This document shows positions 16,695-25,667 of a stretch of 64,000 bases of DNA, in pieces. Source of the DNA: Streptomyces sp. AC558_RSS880 (lineage in GTDB: Bacteria > Actinomycetota > Actinomycetes > Streptomycetales > Streptomycetaceae); NCBI RefSeq assembly GCF_019049255.1, contig NZ_JAGMUJ010000150.1, positions 124,001 through 188,000 on the forward strand, written 5' to 3'. Below the pieces are notes generated by a model. That model saw nothing but the letters and a program-made list of their open reading frames with translations, was not told where the DNA came from and did no database searches. How positions within the stretch are numbered: position 1 is the first letter of the stretch; every line of letters starts with the position of its first letter. A program made the translations under genes and the position numbers.

Positions 16695-16713
16695 GAGTCC
16701 TCCGCCGGTCCGG

Positions 16714-17109
16714 TCACCCGGCGTCCGAGAGCATCCGGGCCAGCACCGCGCGCTGCACGGGCAGTACCTCGCCGTGCAGCGCGCGCCCCTTCGCCGTGAG
16801 CGAGACCCGCACTCCCCGCCGGTCCTCCGGGCACGTCCCGCGCTCGGCGAGGCCCTCCCTCTCCAGCCGGGCGACCAGCCGGGAGAGCGCGCTCTGGCTC
16901 AGATGGACGTGCTCGGAGATCTCCTGGACGCGGTAGGAGCAGCCGCCCGGTCCGGAACCCTGCGCGAGGATGTCGAGGACCTCGAAGTCGCTGGCGCACA
17001 GCCCGTGTCCGTGCAGGGCGCGGTCGATCTCGCACTGGGTGCGCGCATGCAGCGCGAGCACGTCCCGCCACCGTTCCACGAGCGCCTGTTCGGCCTGCTT
17101 CGCCGCCAT
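16714..17109 (-). CDS. MarR family transcriptional regulator
   Basis: 131 residues with the MarR winged helix: FEVLDILAQG, VQEISEHVHLSQSALSRLVARLEREGL, and the wing RGTCPEDRRGVRVSLTAKG. ATG 17109 opens a normal family N-terminus (MAAKQAEQALVERWRD). It is convergent with the mycothiol-dependent enzyme gene, ending 19 bp from it. Its target is unknown. Confidence 0.9.
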   Translation of the reverse strand: MAAKQAEQALVERWRDVLALHARTQCEIDRALHGHGLCASDFEVLDILAQGSGPGGCSYRVQEISEHVHLSQSALSRLVARLEREGLAERGTCPEDRRGVRVSLTAKGRALHGEVLPVQRAVLARMLSDAG

Positions 17110-17250
17110 GGGCGCACCGTAGCAGGCATGCGCACGCAAGTCTCCCGGGCGTGACCTCTGCGCTCACCGCCTCCGTCCCCGGCGGACACCGGCCCCGGCT
17201 GCGAGGCATCCCTGCCGGTGCTCCACAGCCGCGAGGGCGGCGTCCCCGGT

Positions 17251-17292
17251 GCGTGCGCCCCGGCCGGGCTCCTTGCCCGCCGGGGCGCACGC
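17251..17292. terminator. Strong hairpin in the leader of the DUF6332 gene
   Basis: Perfect 14-bp arms, GCGTGCGCCCCGGC (17251-17264) and its complement (17279-17292), with a 14-nt loop. The hairpin is followed by CTGTTTCACT and ends 39 bp before the ATG at 17332. It could stop transcription coming from the left or act as an attenuator. Confidence 0.55.
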
Positions 17293-17331
17293 CTGTTTCA
17301 CTCCTCGAGTGACCGGATCCAGGGGGCGGGC

Positions 17332-17616
17332 ATGACGAGGCACGGGGGACGGCGGAGCCAGGCCGAGCGGGACGCCGTCACCGTCGAGATCGGGTACGCG
17401 CTGTGCAGCGCGGCGTTCGCCGCGGCGGTCGTTCTCGGGGCCGTGGCGGGGCCGGCGCTGCTCTTCGAGCTGCCGGGCACCTTCGAGACGGTGCTGCTCC
17501 GCACCGGGATGACGCTCGCGACGGTCCTGTTCGCCGTCCGCACGGTCGCCGTGCTGGTCCGGTTCCGGCGGGCGGCTCAGCCCAGCCAGCCGGGCCGTAC
17601 CAACCCCGACTCATAG
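17332..17616 (+). CDS. Small two-helix membrane protein, DUF6332-like
   Basis: 94 residues: a basic N-terminus (MTRHGGRRSQAERDAVTVEIGYAL), then two membrane helices (SAAFAAAVVLGAVAGPALLF and TLATVLFAVRTVAVLVRF). The AERDAVTVEIGYAL block matches my recollection of DUF6332, a Streptomyces family of unknown function. Its last 40 bp overlap the convergent response regulator gene. Confidence 0.65.
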   Translation: MTRHGGRRSQAERDAVTVEIGYALCSAAFAAAVVLGAVAGPALLFELPGTFETVLLRTGMTLATVLFAVRTVAVLVRFRRAAQPSQPGRTNPDS

Positions 17617-18242
17617 GCCAGCACGACCAGTTGGGCCCGGTCACGGGCGCCCAGTTTCACCATGGTGCGGCTGACATGGGTCTTCGCGGTGAGCGGACTG
17701 ACGACCAGACGGCGGGCGATCTCCTCGTTGGACAGGCCGATGCCGACCAGCGCCATGACCTCCCGTTCCCGCTCGGTGAGCCCGGACAGGGCGCCGGCGG
17801 CGGCCGGTTCCTTGGAACGGGCCGCGAACTCCGCGATCAGCCGGCGCGTCACCCCGGGCGACAGCAGCGCGTCACCGTCGACCACCGCCCGCACCGCGCG
17901 CAGCAGTTCCTCCGGCTCGGTGTCCTTGACCAGGAAGCCCGAGGCTCCCGAGCGGATCGCCTCGAAGACGTACTCGTCCAGCTCGAAGGTGGTGAGCATG
18001 ACCACCTTCACGTCCCCCAGCTCCGCGTCCCCGGTGACCCGGCGGGTCGCGGCGAGACCGTCGAGCGCGGGCATGCGGATGTCCATGAGCACGACGTCGG
18101 GCCGCAGCTCGCGGATCAGCCGCACCGCCTCCTCGCCGTCGGACGCCTCCCCGGTCACCTCGATGTCCGGCTGCGCGTCCAGCAGCGCGCGGAATCCCGC
18201 CCGGACCAGTGACTGGTCGTCGGCGAGCAGTACGCGGATCAA
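17577..18242 (-). CDS. NarL/LuxR-family response regulator
   Basis: 221 residues. Receiver domain with LLADDQ, phospho-Asp in DVVLMDIRMPALDG, and K in FLVKDT; C-terminal LuxR HTH (LTEREREVMALVGIGLSNEEIARRL). It begins with TTG at 18242 (MIRVLLADDQSLVR), overlapping the histidine kinase stop codon by 4 bases, so the pair is translationally coupled. Its target genes are not evident here. Confidence 0.95.
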   Translation of the reverse strand: MIRVLLADDQSLVRAGFRALLDAQPDIEVTGEASDGEEAVRLIRELRPDVVLMDIRMPALDGLAATRRVTGDAELGDVKVVMLTTFELDEYVFEAIRSGASGFLVKDTEPEELLRAVRAVVDGDALLSPGVTRRLIAEFAARSKEPAAAGALSGLTEREREVMALVGIGLSNEEIARRLVVSPLTAKTHVSRTMVKLGARDRAQLVVLAYESGLVRPGWLG

Positions 18243-19510
18243 CGGTCCTCCTCGGCCTCGATCGGCAGTACGGCGAGCACCCGGAACCCTCCGTCGGGGC
18301 GCGGGCCCGCCTCGATGGTGCCACCCAGCGCGGCGGCCCGCTCCCGCATCCCGGCGAGCCCGCTCCCGCTGCCGCCCGCGTCGGCGCCGGTGGCGGGACC
18401 GTCGTCGTCGACGCGCAGTCGCAGCCGCCCCTCGCCCCGTTCGATCCGCACCCGCGCCTCGCGCGAGCCCGAGTGCCGTACGACGTTGGTGAGGGCCTCC
18501 TGGACGATGCGGAAGGCGGCCAGGTCCGCGCCGGGCGGCAGGTGCGGCGGCTCCCCCTCGACCGTCACGGTGAGGCCCGCGCTCGCGGCCTGTTCCACCA
18601 GCTCGGGCAGCCGGTCCAGGCCCGGCGCCGGGGTGCGCGGCGCGGCGCCCGGCGCGCGCAGCGTGTCGAGCACCTGACGCACCTCACCGAGCGCCTCCTT
18701 GCTCTGGGCCTTGATGGTGGTGAGCGCGCTGCGCGCCTGCTCCGGGTCGCTGTCCAGCAGGGCGAGACCGACGCCCGCCTGCACATTGATGACGGAGATG
18801 CTGTGCGCGAGGACGTCGTGCAGTTCACGGGCGATCCGCAGCCGCTCCTCGTCCGCGCGCCGCCGCGCCGCCCGGGCCCGCTCGGCCCGCTCCCGCGCCC
18901 ACTGCTCACGGCGGGTCCGGGCCAGTTCCGACACCGCCACGAGCGCCACCACCCAGGTGGCGATCACGATCTCCCGGTTCCAGGAGGCGGCCGCGTCACC
19001 GGACGGCGGCAGCCACCGGTACAGCAGCTGCGCGATCAGCGCGTGCCCCGCCCAGAACGTCCCCATCGCCGCCCAGGAGGCGTGCCGGTGCCCGGAGACG
19101 ACGGCGCTGAAGCAGGCCACGGCGATGGTGAGGAACACCGGCCCGTACGGGTATCCGGCACCGGTGTAGAGCAGGACGGCGGCGACCGACCCGAACACCA
19201 CGGGCACGGGGTGCCGCCGTCGCCACAGCAGCATCGCCCCGGACGCCAGCAGCAGCACCCGTGCGACGGGGTCGAGGGCGACCCGCTCGCCCTCCTGGGC
19301 GTGGTCGGCGAAACCGGAGCCGACCAGCACGAACGCGGTGAGCAGCACGGTGGAGCGCCAGGGCCACCGGGGGCGCCCGCGCTCGCCGTCCTCGTCGGGG
19401 CCGCCGGTCCGGCGGCCCCGTCCGGGCGGACCGTACCGCCACGGCCGGGGCGGCCGCACGGGGCGCCACCGCCCCGGCGGCCCGCCGCCGGGGCCACGCT
19501 GCTCGTCCAT
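18239..19510 (-). CDS. Two-component sensor histidine kinase (HisKA_3)
   Basis: 423 residues. A proline/arginine-rich cytoplasmic N-terminus, about five or six membrane helices (residues about 60-190), the dimerisation helix RIARELHDVLAHSISVI with phospho-His, and an ATPase domain with VVRHSGSREARVR and DDDG ... GSGLAGMRERA. It is the partner of the overlapping NarL-type regulator. ATG 19510 is chosen over a GTG three codons upstream. The sensed signal is unknown. Confidence 0.95.
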   Translation of the reverse strand: MDEQRGPGGGPPGRWRPVRPPRPWRYGPPGRGRRTGGPDEDGERGRPRWPWRSTVLLTAFVLVGSGFADHAQEGERVALDPVARVLLLASGAMLLWRRRHPVPVVFGSVAAVLLYTGAGYPYGPVFLTIAVACFSAVVSGHRHASWAAMGTFWAGHALIAQLLYRWLPPSGDAAASWNREIVIATWVVALVAVSELARTRREQWARERAERARAARRRADEERLRIARELHDVLAHSISVINVQAGVGLALLDSDPEQARSALTTIKAQSKEALGEVRQVLDTLRAPGAAPRTPAPGLDRLPELVEQAASAGLTVTVEGEPPHLPPGADLAAFRIVQEALTNVVRHSGSREARVRIERGEGRLRLRVDDDGPATGADAGGSGSGLAGMRERAAALGGTIEAGPRPDGGFRVLAVLPIEAEEDR

Positions 19511-19563
19511 GTCCGCCACGCTAGACGCCCGACGCCCCGGCCGGCGTCAGCCCGGCGTGGTGA

Positions 19564-20665
19564 TCACACGTACTCCCGGTGAAGTACCTCCGCCGGTGCG
19601 TCGGCCCCCCGGATCCGCAGCCGGCGCAGTGGCCGCGGCGCCCACCAGTTCGCGCGCCCCGCGAGCCGCATCGTCACCGGCAGCAGCACGACCCGGATGA
19701 GGGTGGCGTCCACGAGGATCGTCAGGGCGGTGCCGACCCCGAGTTCCTTGAGGAAGACGACGCCGCCGGTGGCGTAGGACAGGAAGGACAGGGCGAGGAT
19801 GCCGGCCGCGGCCGTGATCAGCGGGGCGCTGCGCCGGATGCCCTCACCGACGGCCTTCCGGGTGTCGCCGGTGCGGTCGTGCTCCTCCTTGATGCGGGCC
19901 AGCAGGAAGACCTCGTAGTCCATCGACAGCCCGTAGGCCACGCAGAACATCAGCACCGGGATGCTGGGCTCGATCGAGCCGGTCGGGGTGAAGCCGAGGA
20001 TCCCGGACATGTTCCCGTCCTGGAAGACCCACACCAGGCAGCCGAACATCACCGACAGGCTCAGCAGGTTGAGCACGGTCGCCTTGAGCGGCAGCAGGAG
20101 GCTGCCCGTCATCAGGAAGAGGATCACGTAGGTCGCCGCCAGGACGAGGCCCAGGGCGAGGGGGAGGCGGTCGAGGATGACGGAGCGGAAGTCGGTCGTC
20201 TCGCCGGGGTAGCCGCCGACCAGGGCACCGGCCGGGGCCGGGGTGTCCCGGACGCGCTCCACGAAGGCGGGGACGTCGCCGCGCATGATCTGCTGGGTCG
20301 GTACGACGGCGAGCCGCACCCGCCCGTCCGGCGCCGTCAGCCGGTCCTGTCCGGGCGGAGCGGTGCGCCGGCCGTCCCGGTAGGTGCCGTCGGGGGCGTC
20401 GACCTGGAAGACGCCGGGGACGCGGGAGAGTCCGGCCGCGTACGCGCGTGTCGGCGGGCCGGTCGAGGACGACCTGGACCGTGTCCGTGGGTTCGGCGGC
20501 GAACTCCCGGTGCACGGTCTCCGAGGTGGTGCGCGAGGAGGTGCCCTCGGGCAGGGTGCGTTCGTCGGGCAGGCCGAAGCGCAGGCCCAGCAGGGGCGAG
20601 GCGGCCAGCAGCAGGACGGCCAGCACCGCGGCACCGGCCGGGAGGGGGCGGCGCATGGCGGCGAG
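19564..20665 (-). pseudogene. MMPL family transporter remnant, truncated and frameshifted
   Basis: Reading leftwards from about 20665, one frame gives the mid-protein segment of an MMPL exporter (ALAAMRRPLPAGAAVLAVLL ... LRFGLPDERTLPEG ... VQVVLDRPADT). The reading then continues in another frame (RAYAAGLSRVPGVFQVDAPDG) through the full C-terminal membrane half (GLSMDYEVFLLARIKEEHDRTG). The shift lies at about 20441-20452. The N-terminal half, some 350 residues in normal members, is missing. The left end is an intact normal stop. A frameshifted sequencing error could explain the shift but not the truncation. Confidence 0.8.
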
Positions 20666-20689
20666 CGCGGTGCGGTGCGGTGCGGCGTG

Positions 20690-21100
20690 CGGTCGAACTG
20701 GCCCGCCGTGCCGAGGAGCTGTGGCGGGGTGAGTTCGTCGAGGGGCTGCGGGCGCCGTACCTCGAGGCCGAGCGGCTGCGGTGGGCCGAGAAGCGGCTCA
20801 CGGTCCTGGAGGGGTTGCTGGAGGGCGAGATCACCCTCGGCCGGGCCTTCGAGCACCTGCACGAACTCGTCCGGCTCGTGGCGGCGCACCCGCTGCGCGA
20901 ACGCCTCGCGGAGCTGCTGATGCTGGCCCTGTGCCGCACCAGACGTCCCGCGGACGCGCTCGCCGTGTACGAGGAGACGCGGCGGCGGCTCACCGAGGCG
21001 ATGGGGGGCGGACCCGGGGCCCGGGCTGCGGTCGCTGCACGCCCGGGTGCTTCGTCAGGATCCGGCGCTGCTGCCCTCACCCCCGGTTCCGGCGGCCTGA
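20690..21100 (+). pseudogene. SARP (AfsR-type) regulator remnant, BTAD end only
   Basis: The plus strand encodes a BTAD fragment: RRAEELWRGEFVEGLRAPYL, EAERLRWAEKRLTVLEG and HPLRERLAELLMLALCRTRR, PADALAVYEETRRRL. After a run of six G (21003-21008) the match continues in another frame as GADPGPGLRSLHARVLRQDP and ends at TGA 21098-21100. The DNA-binding domain and start of the BTAD are missing. It abuts the MMPL remnant at a (GCGGT)3 microrepeat (20667-20681). Confidence 0.75.
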
Positions 21101-21317
21101 GCGACCGGACTCCGTCCGCCCCCGTCCCGCCGCGGCGGCGCCGGGGCGGCGGTGCGGGCGGGTCGGCCCGCCGCGTGCCGGAAGAACGTCCCGCGGCCGT
21201 CCGCACGGTTCCGGGCCACCGGCCGGCAGCGAGGGCCGGGCCGCCGCCCGGTGGGCGTCGCGGAGGACGCGACGAGGACGCGGTCGGCACGGGAGGCGGA
21301 CGGGAGCATGCCCCGGA

Positions 21318-22556
21318 TCACGGTCGGGAGCCGGCCTCGTCGCCCGCGGGCCGCCGGTCCAGTGCCATCAGCGCGCGGTGGGCCAACGGGTGGGTGCGGA
21401 CCAGCTCGCCGAGCGTCGTCGAGCCCTGTGTGATGTCCTTGAACGCCTTCCAGGCCGGGCGGAAGCCGGTGAGGACCGCGTGGAACACCCCCGGACGCCG
21501 TTCGAACGCGGCCAGCATCCGCTTGCCGACGCTCATCTCCACGCCGAGTCCCGCCTTCACGGCGAAGGCGTAGTTCAGCGCCTGCCGGCGCGTGTCCACG
21601 GCGTCGTGCGCCTCGGCGATCCGCACCGCCCACTCCCCCGCCAGCCGGCCCGAGCGCAGCGCGAAGGAGATGCCCTCGCGGGTCCACGGCTCCAGCAGCC
21701 CCGCCGCGTCCCCGCACACCAGCACCCGCCCGCGCGACAGCGGCGAGTCGTCGGCGCGGCAGCGCGTCAAGTGGCCGGAGGAGATGCTCGGTTCGAAGCC
21801 GGCGAGGCCGAGCCGCCCGATGAAGTCCTCCAAGTAGCGCTTGGTCGCGGCGCCTTCACCGCGCCGCGAGATCACGCCGACGGTGAGCGTGTCGCCCTTG
21901 GGGAAGACCCAGCCGTAACTGCCGGGCATCGGGCCCCAGTCGATGAGCACCCGCCCCTTCCAGTCCTCGGCGACCGTCTCCGGCACCGGGATCTCCGCCT
22001 CCAGGCCGAGGTCGACCTGGTCCAGCTTGACGCCGACGTGGGCCCCTATGCGGCCCGCGCTGCCGTCCGCGCCGACCACGGCCCGCGCGAGCACCGTCTC
22101 GCCGCCCTGCAGGACGAGGGCGACCGTGCGCCGGTCCGGCACGGCCGAGCCGTGCTGCTCCACCCGCTGCACGGCGACGCCGGTGCGCAGCTCGGCGCCC
22201 GCCTTCTGCGCGTGCTCCACGAGTTGCTGGTCGAACTCGGGCCGGTTGATCAGCCCGAACAGCATCTGCCGGGAGCGGCGGGTGCGGCTGAAGCGGCCGT
22301 TGTTCGAGAACGTCACCGCGTGCACCCGGTCCTTGAACGGAAGCTCGAAGCCGGGCGGGAGTGAGTCGCGGGAGGGGCCGATGATGCCGCCGCCGCACGT
22401 TTTGTAGCGCGGCAGTTCCGCCTTCTCCAGCAACAGCACGCGCCGTCCCGCGACCGCCGCCGCGTAGGCGGCCGAGGCCCCCGCGGGTCCCGCGCCCACC
22501 ACGACGACGTCCCACACCTGCTGTACGTCGTCCGCCGAAGAGTTCTCGCTGCTCAC
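21318..22556 (-). CDS. Geranylgeranyl reductase family FAD-dependent oxidoreductase
   Basis: 412 residues. FAD-binding VVVVGAGPAGASAAYAAAVAG, the family block RYKTCGGGIIG, and the second FAD motif VLVCGDAAGLLEPWTREGISFALRSG. Members reduce the double bonds of geranylgeranyl groups on lipids, quinones or carotenoids; in Streptomyces a menaquinone side-chain role is often suggested. It stands alone and divergent from the M20 peptidase, with 195 bp between the two starts. Confidence 0.9.
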   Translation of the reverse strand: MSSENSSADDVQQVWDVVVVGAGPAGASAAYAAAVAGRRVLLLEKAELPRYKTCGGGIIGPSRDSLPPGFELPFKDRVHAVTFSNNGRFSRTRRSRQMLFGLINRPEFDQQLVEHAQKAGAELRTGVAVQRVEQHGSAVPDRRTVALVLQGGETVLARAVVGADGSAGRIGAHVGVKLDQVDLGLEAEIPVPETVAEDWKGRVLIDWGPMPGSYGWVFPKGDTLTVGVISRRGEGAATKRYLEDFIGRLGLAGFEPSISSGHLTRCRADDSPLSRGRVLVCGDAAGLLEPWTREGISFALRSGRLAGEWAVRIAEAHDAVDTRRQALNYAFAVKAGLGVEMSVGKRMLAAFERRPGVFHAVLTGFRPAWKAFKDITQGSTTLGELVRTHPLAHRALMALDRRPAGDEAGSRP

Positions 22557-22751
22557 GATGGTCTACTGCTCCCGATCCAGCCGCCTGCCGCTGATGTCCT
22601 CCCGCATCCTACGGCGGCGGTCACCGAGGCTCGCTGTGGGAGGATCGGCGGCGTGAGTGCCCCGTACACGGGTCCTCACGCACACCGCACGATCATCTCG
22701 TACAAAGAAGTACTCGGAAGCTTCAACGTCGCACCCACAAGGAGCGTGCCC

Positions 22752-24113
22752 ATGTCGTCGAATCCGGTCGCCGCGACCGTCGCCTCGCTGATGCCCAGGG
22801 CGAAGGAGGAGCTCACCGAGCTGGTGGCCTTCAAGTCGGTGGCGGACTTCGACCAGTTCCCGCGGGTCGAGAGCGAGGGCGCCGCCCGCTGGATCGCCGA
22901 CGCGCTCACCGCCGAGGGCTTTACGGACGTGGCGCTGCTCGACACCCCGGACGGCACGCAGTCGGTGTACGGCTTCCTGCCGGGCCCGGAGGGCGCCAGG
23001 ACCGTGCTGCTGTACGCGCACTACGACGTGCAGCCGCCGCTGGACGAGGCCGGCTGGGCCACCCCGCCGTTCGAACTGACCGAGCGCGACGGCCGCTGGT
23101 ACGGGCGCGGGGCCGCCGACTGCAAGGGCGGCGTGATCATGCACCTGCTGGCGCTGCGGGCGCTGAAGGCGAACGGCGGCGTCCCCGTGCACGTCAAGGT
23201 GATCGTCGAGGGTTCGGAGGAGCAGGGCACCGGCGGCCTGGAGCGGTACGCCGAGAACCACCCCGACCTGCTGACGGCCGACACCATCGTGATCGGCGAC
23301 GCCGGCAACTTCCGCGCCGGTCTGCCGACGGTCACCTCCACCCTGCGCGGCATGACGCTCGTCCGGGTGCGGATCGACACCCTGGAGGGCAACCTGCACT
23401 CCGGCCAGTTCGGCGGGGCCGCGCCCGACGCGCTGGCCGCGCTCGTGCGCGTGCTGGACTCGCTGCGCGCCGAGGACGGCAGCACCACCGTCGACGGGCT
23501 GGCCGGCGACGAGGCGTGGGACGGACTGCGGTACGACGACGAGCAGTTCCGCAAGGACGCCAAGGTGCTGGACGGTGTGGAGCTGATCGGTTCCGGCACG
23601 GTCGCCGACCGCATCTGGGCGCGCCCGGCGGTGACCGTGCTCGGCATCGACTGCCCGCCGGTGGTCGGCGCCACGCCCTCGGTGCAGGCGAGCGCCCGCG
23701 CGCTGATCAGCCTGCGGGTGCCGCCGGGTGTCGACGCGGTCGAGGCGACGAAGCTCCTCCGCGCGCACCTGGAGTCGCACACGCCGTGGGGCGCGCGGGT
23801 GAGCACCGAGCAGATCGGTCAGGGGCAGGCGTTCCGCGCGGACACCGCCAGCCCGGCCTACCAGGCCATGGCCGACGCGATGGCGGTGGCGTACCCGGGC
23901 CAGGAGATGCAGTACGCGGGCCAGGGCGGCTCGATCCCCCTGTGCAACACCCTCGCCGCCCTCTACCCGAAGGCGGAGATCCTGCTCATCGGCCTGAGCG
24001 AGCCGGAGGCGCAGATCCACGCGGTGAACGAGAGCGTGTCCCCCGACGAACTCGAGCGGCTGTCGGTCGCGGAGGCGCTGTTCCTGCGCAACTACGCGTC
24101 CGGCGCGAACTGA
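22752..24113 (+). CDS. M20 family dipeptidase
   Basis: 453 residues. Zinc-ligand motifs appear in order: LLYAHYDVQPP, GRGAADCKGG, EGSEEQGTGG and a C-terminal His in QIHAVNESV, with the dimerisation domain between. It should hydrolyse dipeptides or N-acyl amino acids in the cytoplasm. ATG 22752 (MSSNPVAATVASLMP) is preceded by GGAGC; the codons further upstream are not family-like. Confidence 0.92.
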   Translation: MSSNPVAATVASLMPRAKEELTELVAFKSVADFDQFPRVESEGAARWIADALTAEGFTDVALLDTPDGTQSVYGFLPGPEGARTVLLYAHYDVQPPLDEAGWATPPFELTERDGRWYGRGAADCKGGVIMHLLALRALKANGGVPVHVKVIVEGSEEQGTGGLERYAENHPDLLTADTIVIGDAGNFRAGLPTVTSTLRGMTLVRVRIDTLEGNLHSGQFGGAAPDALAALVRVLDSLRAEDGSTTVDGLAGDEAWDGLRYDDEQFRKDAKVLDGVELIGSGTVADRIWARPAVTVLGIDCPPVVGATPSVQASARALISLRVPPGVDAVEATKLLRAHLESHTPWGARVSTEQIGQGQAFRADTASPAYQAMADAMAVAYPGQEMQYAGQGGSIPLCNTLAALYPKAEILLIGLSEPEAQIHAVNESVSPDELERLSVAEALFLRNYASGAN

Positions 24114-24255
24114 CCGCCGTGGTCCGGCCGTACTCGAGGACGTCACGGGCGGGACGGCTTCCCTGACCCGGCGGGGCGTGCGGGCGCTCCCGAAGGAGGA
24201 GGCCGCCCCGCCCGTCCACGGCACCGTGCCGCCGGGCGGGTCCGCCCTCGCCCGG

Positions 24256-24281
24256 CGGCGGACGCCGGCCGGCGTCCGCCG
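24256..24281 (-). terminator. 26-bp perfect palindrome after the TmrB-NUDIX gene
   Basis: CGGCGGACGCCGG and its exact complement lie head to head with no spacer, beginning 8 bp past the TmrB-NUDIX stop codon. It could fold as a terminator hairpin on either strand, since the M20 gene also ends towards it. Confidence 0.5.
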
Positions 24282-24289
24282 GTCCGGGC

Positions 24290-25330
24290 TCATCCGACCG
24301 GCACTCCGGCCTCCAGGTACATCGCCTTCCCGCGTTCCCTCGCCCGCAGGGCCCGCCGCAGCCGTTCGTAGCGGACCGGGGGCAGCAGATCGGCGGCCTC
24401 GGCCTCGGAGGCGAAGCGCCAGCCGCGCAGTTCCGGTCCGGGCAGCAGGAGGCGTCCGGCGGCCGCGGAGTCGAGACGGCCGCCGTCGAAGAGCAGCCGC
24501 AGGCCGCCGAATCCGGGCGGCGCGGGCGGCTCCCAGTCGACGACGAGGAGCGCCGGTACGTCGTCGAGGCGGATCCCGGTCTCCTCGGCGACCTCGCGCA
24601 TACCCGCACGCGCGGGGGCCTCGCCGCGTTCCACGACCCCGCCCGGGAACTCCCAGCCCGGCTTGTAGGTCGGGTCGACGAGCAGGACCCGGTCCTGCTC
24701 GTCGAAGAGCAGCACACCGGCGGCGACCGTCTCGGCGGTGGGCTCGGGCGTCTGCACGATGTCGCAGGCCGGCACCTCCCCGCTGCCGACCGCCTCCGCT
24801 ATCCGCAGGGCGGTCTCGTAGGGGCTGAGGGTCCCGCTGTCGACCGGGTAGGCGTCGGCGGTGAGCCAGGCGGCGAGGGCCGCCTTGTACGGTTCGATAT
24901 GGTCGTACGACCATTGCCGAACGCGTATGTCGCCGTCGGGGAGGTCCGCCGGGACCTCACGGCCGGCTATGCGCTCACGCAGGATCGTTTCCGCCGGGGC
25001 GAGGAGAACATGCCGGACCGGTATCCGGCGGGCGGCGAGCCCGCCGAAGATCTCGTCGCGGTGCTCCTGGCGCAGCAGGGTCATGGGGACCACGAGGGTC
25101 CCGCCGAGCTCGGCGAGCATCGCGGCCGCCGTGTCGATCACGAGTCGTCGCCAGATCGGGAGGTCCTGGAAGTCGCCGACCTCGGCGAGGCATTTGGGCG
25201 GAAGCAGCTGGTCCAGTGCTCCGCCGATGACCTCGGGGTCGAAGAGCGTGCTGTTCGGGATCAGCTCGATCAGTTCGCGCGCGGTGGTGGTCTTTCCCGC
25301 ACCGAACGCCCCGTTGACCCAGACGATCAC
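24290..25330 (-). CDS. TmrB-like P-loop ATPase fused to a NUDIX hydrolase
   Basis: 346 residues. Residues 1-185 resemble the tunicamycin-resistance protein TmrB: Walker A GAFGAGKT (7-14), DFQDLPIWRRLV and GGTLVVPMTLL. Residues about 200-340 form a NUDIX domain with a complete box from G231 to I253 (G-x5-E-x7-REVAEETGI). The first half may be a small-molecule kinase or nucleotide-binding resistance protein; the second hydrolyses nucleoside diphosphate-linked compounds. The fusion suggests they act on the same or linked nucleotide metabolites. ATG 25330 gives MIVWVNGAFG, matching TmrB. Stand-alone transcription is likely. Confidence 0.85.
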   Translation of the reverse strand: MIVWVNGAFGAGKTTTARELIELIPNSTLFDPEVIGGALDQLLPPKCLAEVGDFQDLPIWRRLVIDTAAAMLAELGGTLVVPMTLLRQEHRDEIFGGLAARRIPVRHVLLAPAETILRERIAGREVPADLPDGDIRVRQWSYDHIEPYKAALAAWLTADAYPVDSGTLSPYETALRIAEAVGSGEVPACDIVQTPEPTAETVAAGVLLFDEQDRVLLVDPTYKPGWEFPGGVVERGEAPARAGMREVAEETGIRLDDVPALLVVDWEPPAPPGFGGLRLLFDGGRLDSAAAGRLLLPGPELRGWRFASEAEAADLLPPVRYERLRRALRARERGKAMYLEAGVPVG

Positions 25331-25413
25331 GTTTCCCCCTCTTCTGTTGGCCCCCTGTGGCTTGCCCGCTCCACCCTGCCACGGAAACCAGATCCGGTTG
25401 AGAACGCGCGAGA

Positions 25414-25454
25414 ACGGCGCCGGTGCCCCTGTCGTCCAGGGGCACCGGCGCCGT
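25414..25454 (-). terminator. Strong hairpin after the secreted-peptide gene
   Basis: Perfect 18-bp arms (25414-25431 and 25437-25454) with a 5-nt loop TCGTC, starting 21 bp past the stop codon of the small gene. It separates that message from the TmrB-NUDIX gene. Confidence 0.85.
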
Positions 25455-25475
25455 ACGGCCGTGCCGCGGGGCTCG

Positions 25476-25667
25476 TCAGTCCTTGTCGCCCCGGTCGATG
25501 TCCAGCTCCACGGTGTTGTCCTCGGCGACGGTCCGGTCGAGGGTGCTGAGGGTGTCGTCGACGCCGAGCGGGGCGCCCCCGTCGGCGGCCGCGTGCGACG
25601 GGGTGACGGCCGCGACGACGAAGCCGGTGGCGAGGGAGGCGATGGCCAGCATGCTGCGCTTCTTCAT
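25476..25667 (-). CDS. Small secreted protein of unknown function
   Basis: 63 residues: signal peptide MKKRSMLAIASLATGFVVAA ending at SHA-AADGG, leaving an acidic mature peptide of about 37 residues (VDDTLSTLDRT ... NTVELDIDRGDKD). It has a clear start, a strong terminator and streptomycete codon usage, which support a real gene. No family is recognised. Confidence 0.6.
   Translation of the reverse strand: MKKRSMLAIASLATGFVVAAVTPSHAAADGGAPLGVDDTLSTLDRTVAEDNTVELDIDRGDKD

Noticed and set aside
19564..20889. Reading the MMPL frame as one intact 441-residue gene
   Set aside because: Its first 140 residues match nothing, while a different frame supplies the expected MMPL sequence upstream of a shift at about 20441-20452, so it is a remnant.
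22563..24914. A 783-codon open frame on the minus strand
   Set aside because: Antisense to the M20 dipeptidase gene and overlaps the NUDIX gene out of frame; no domain.
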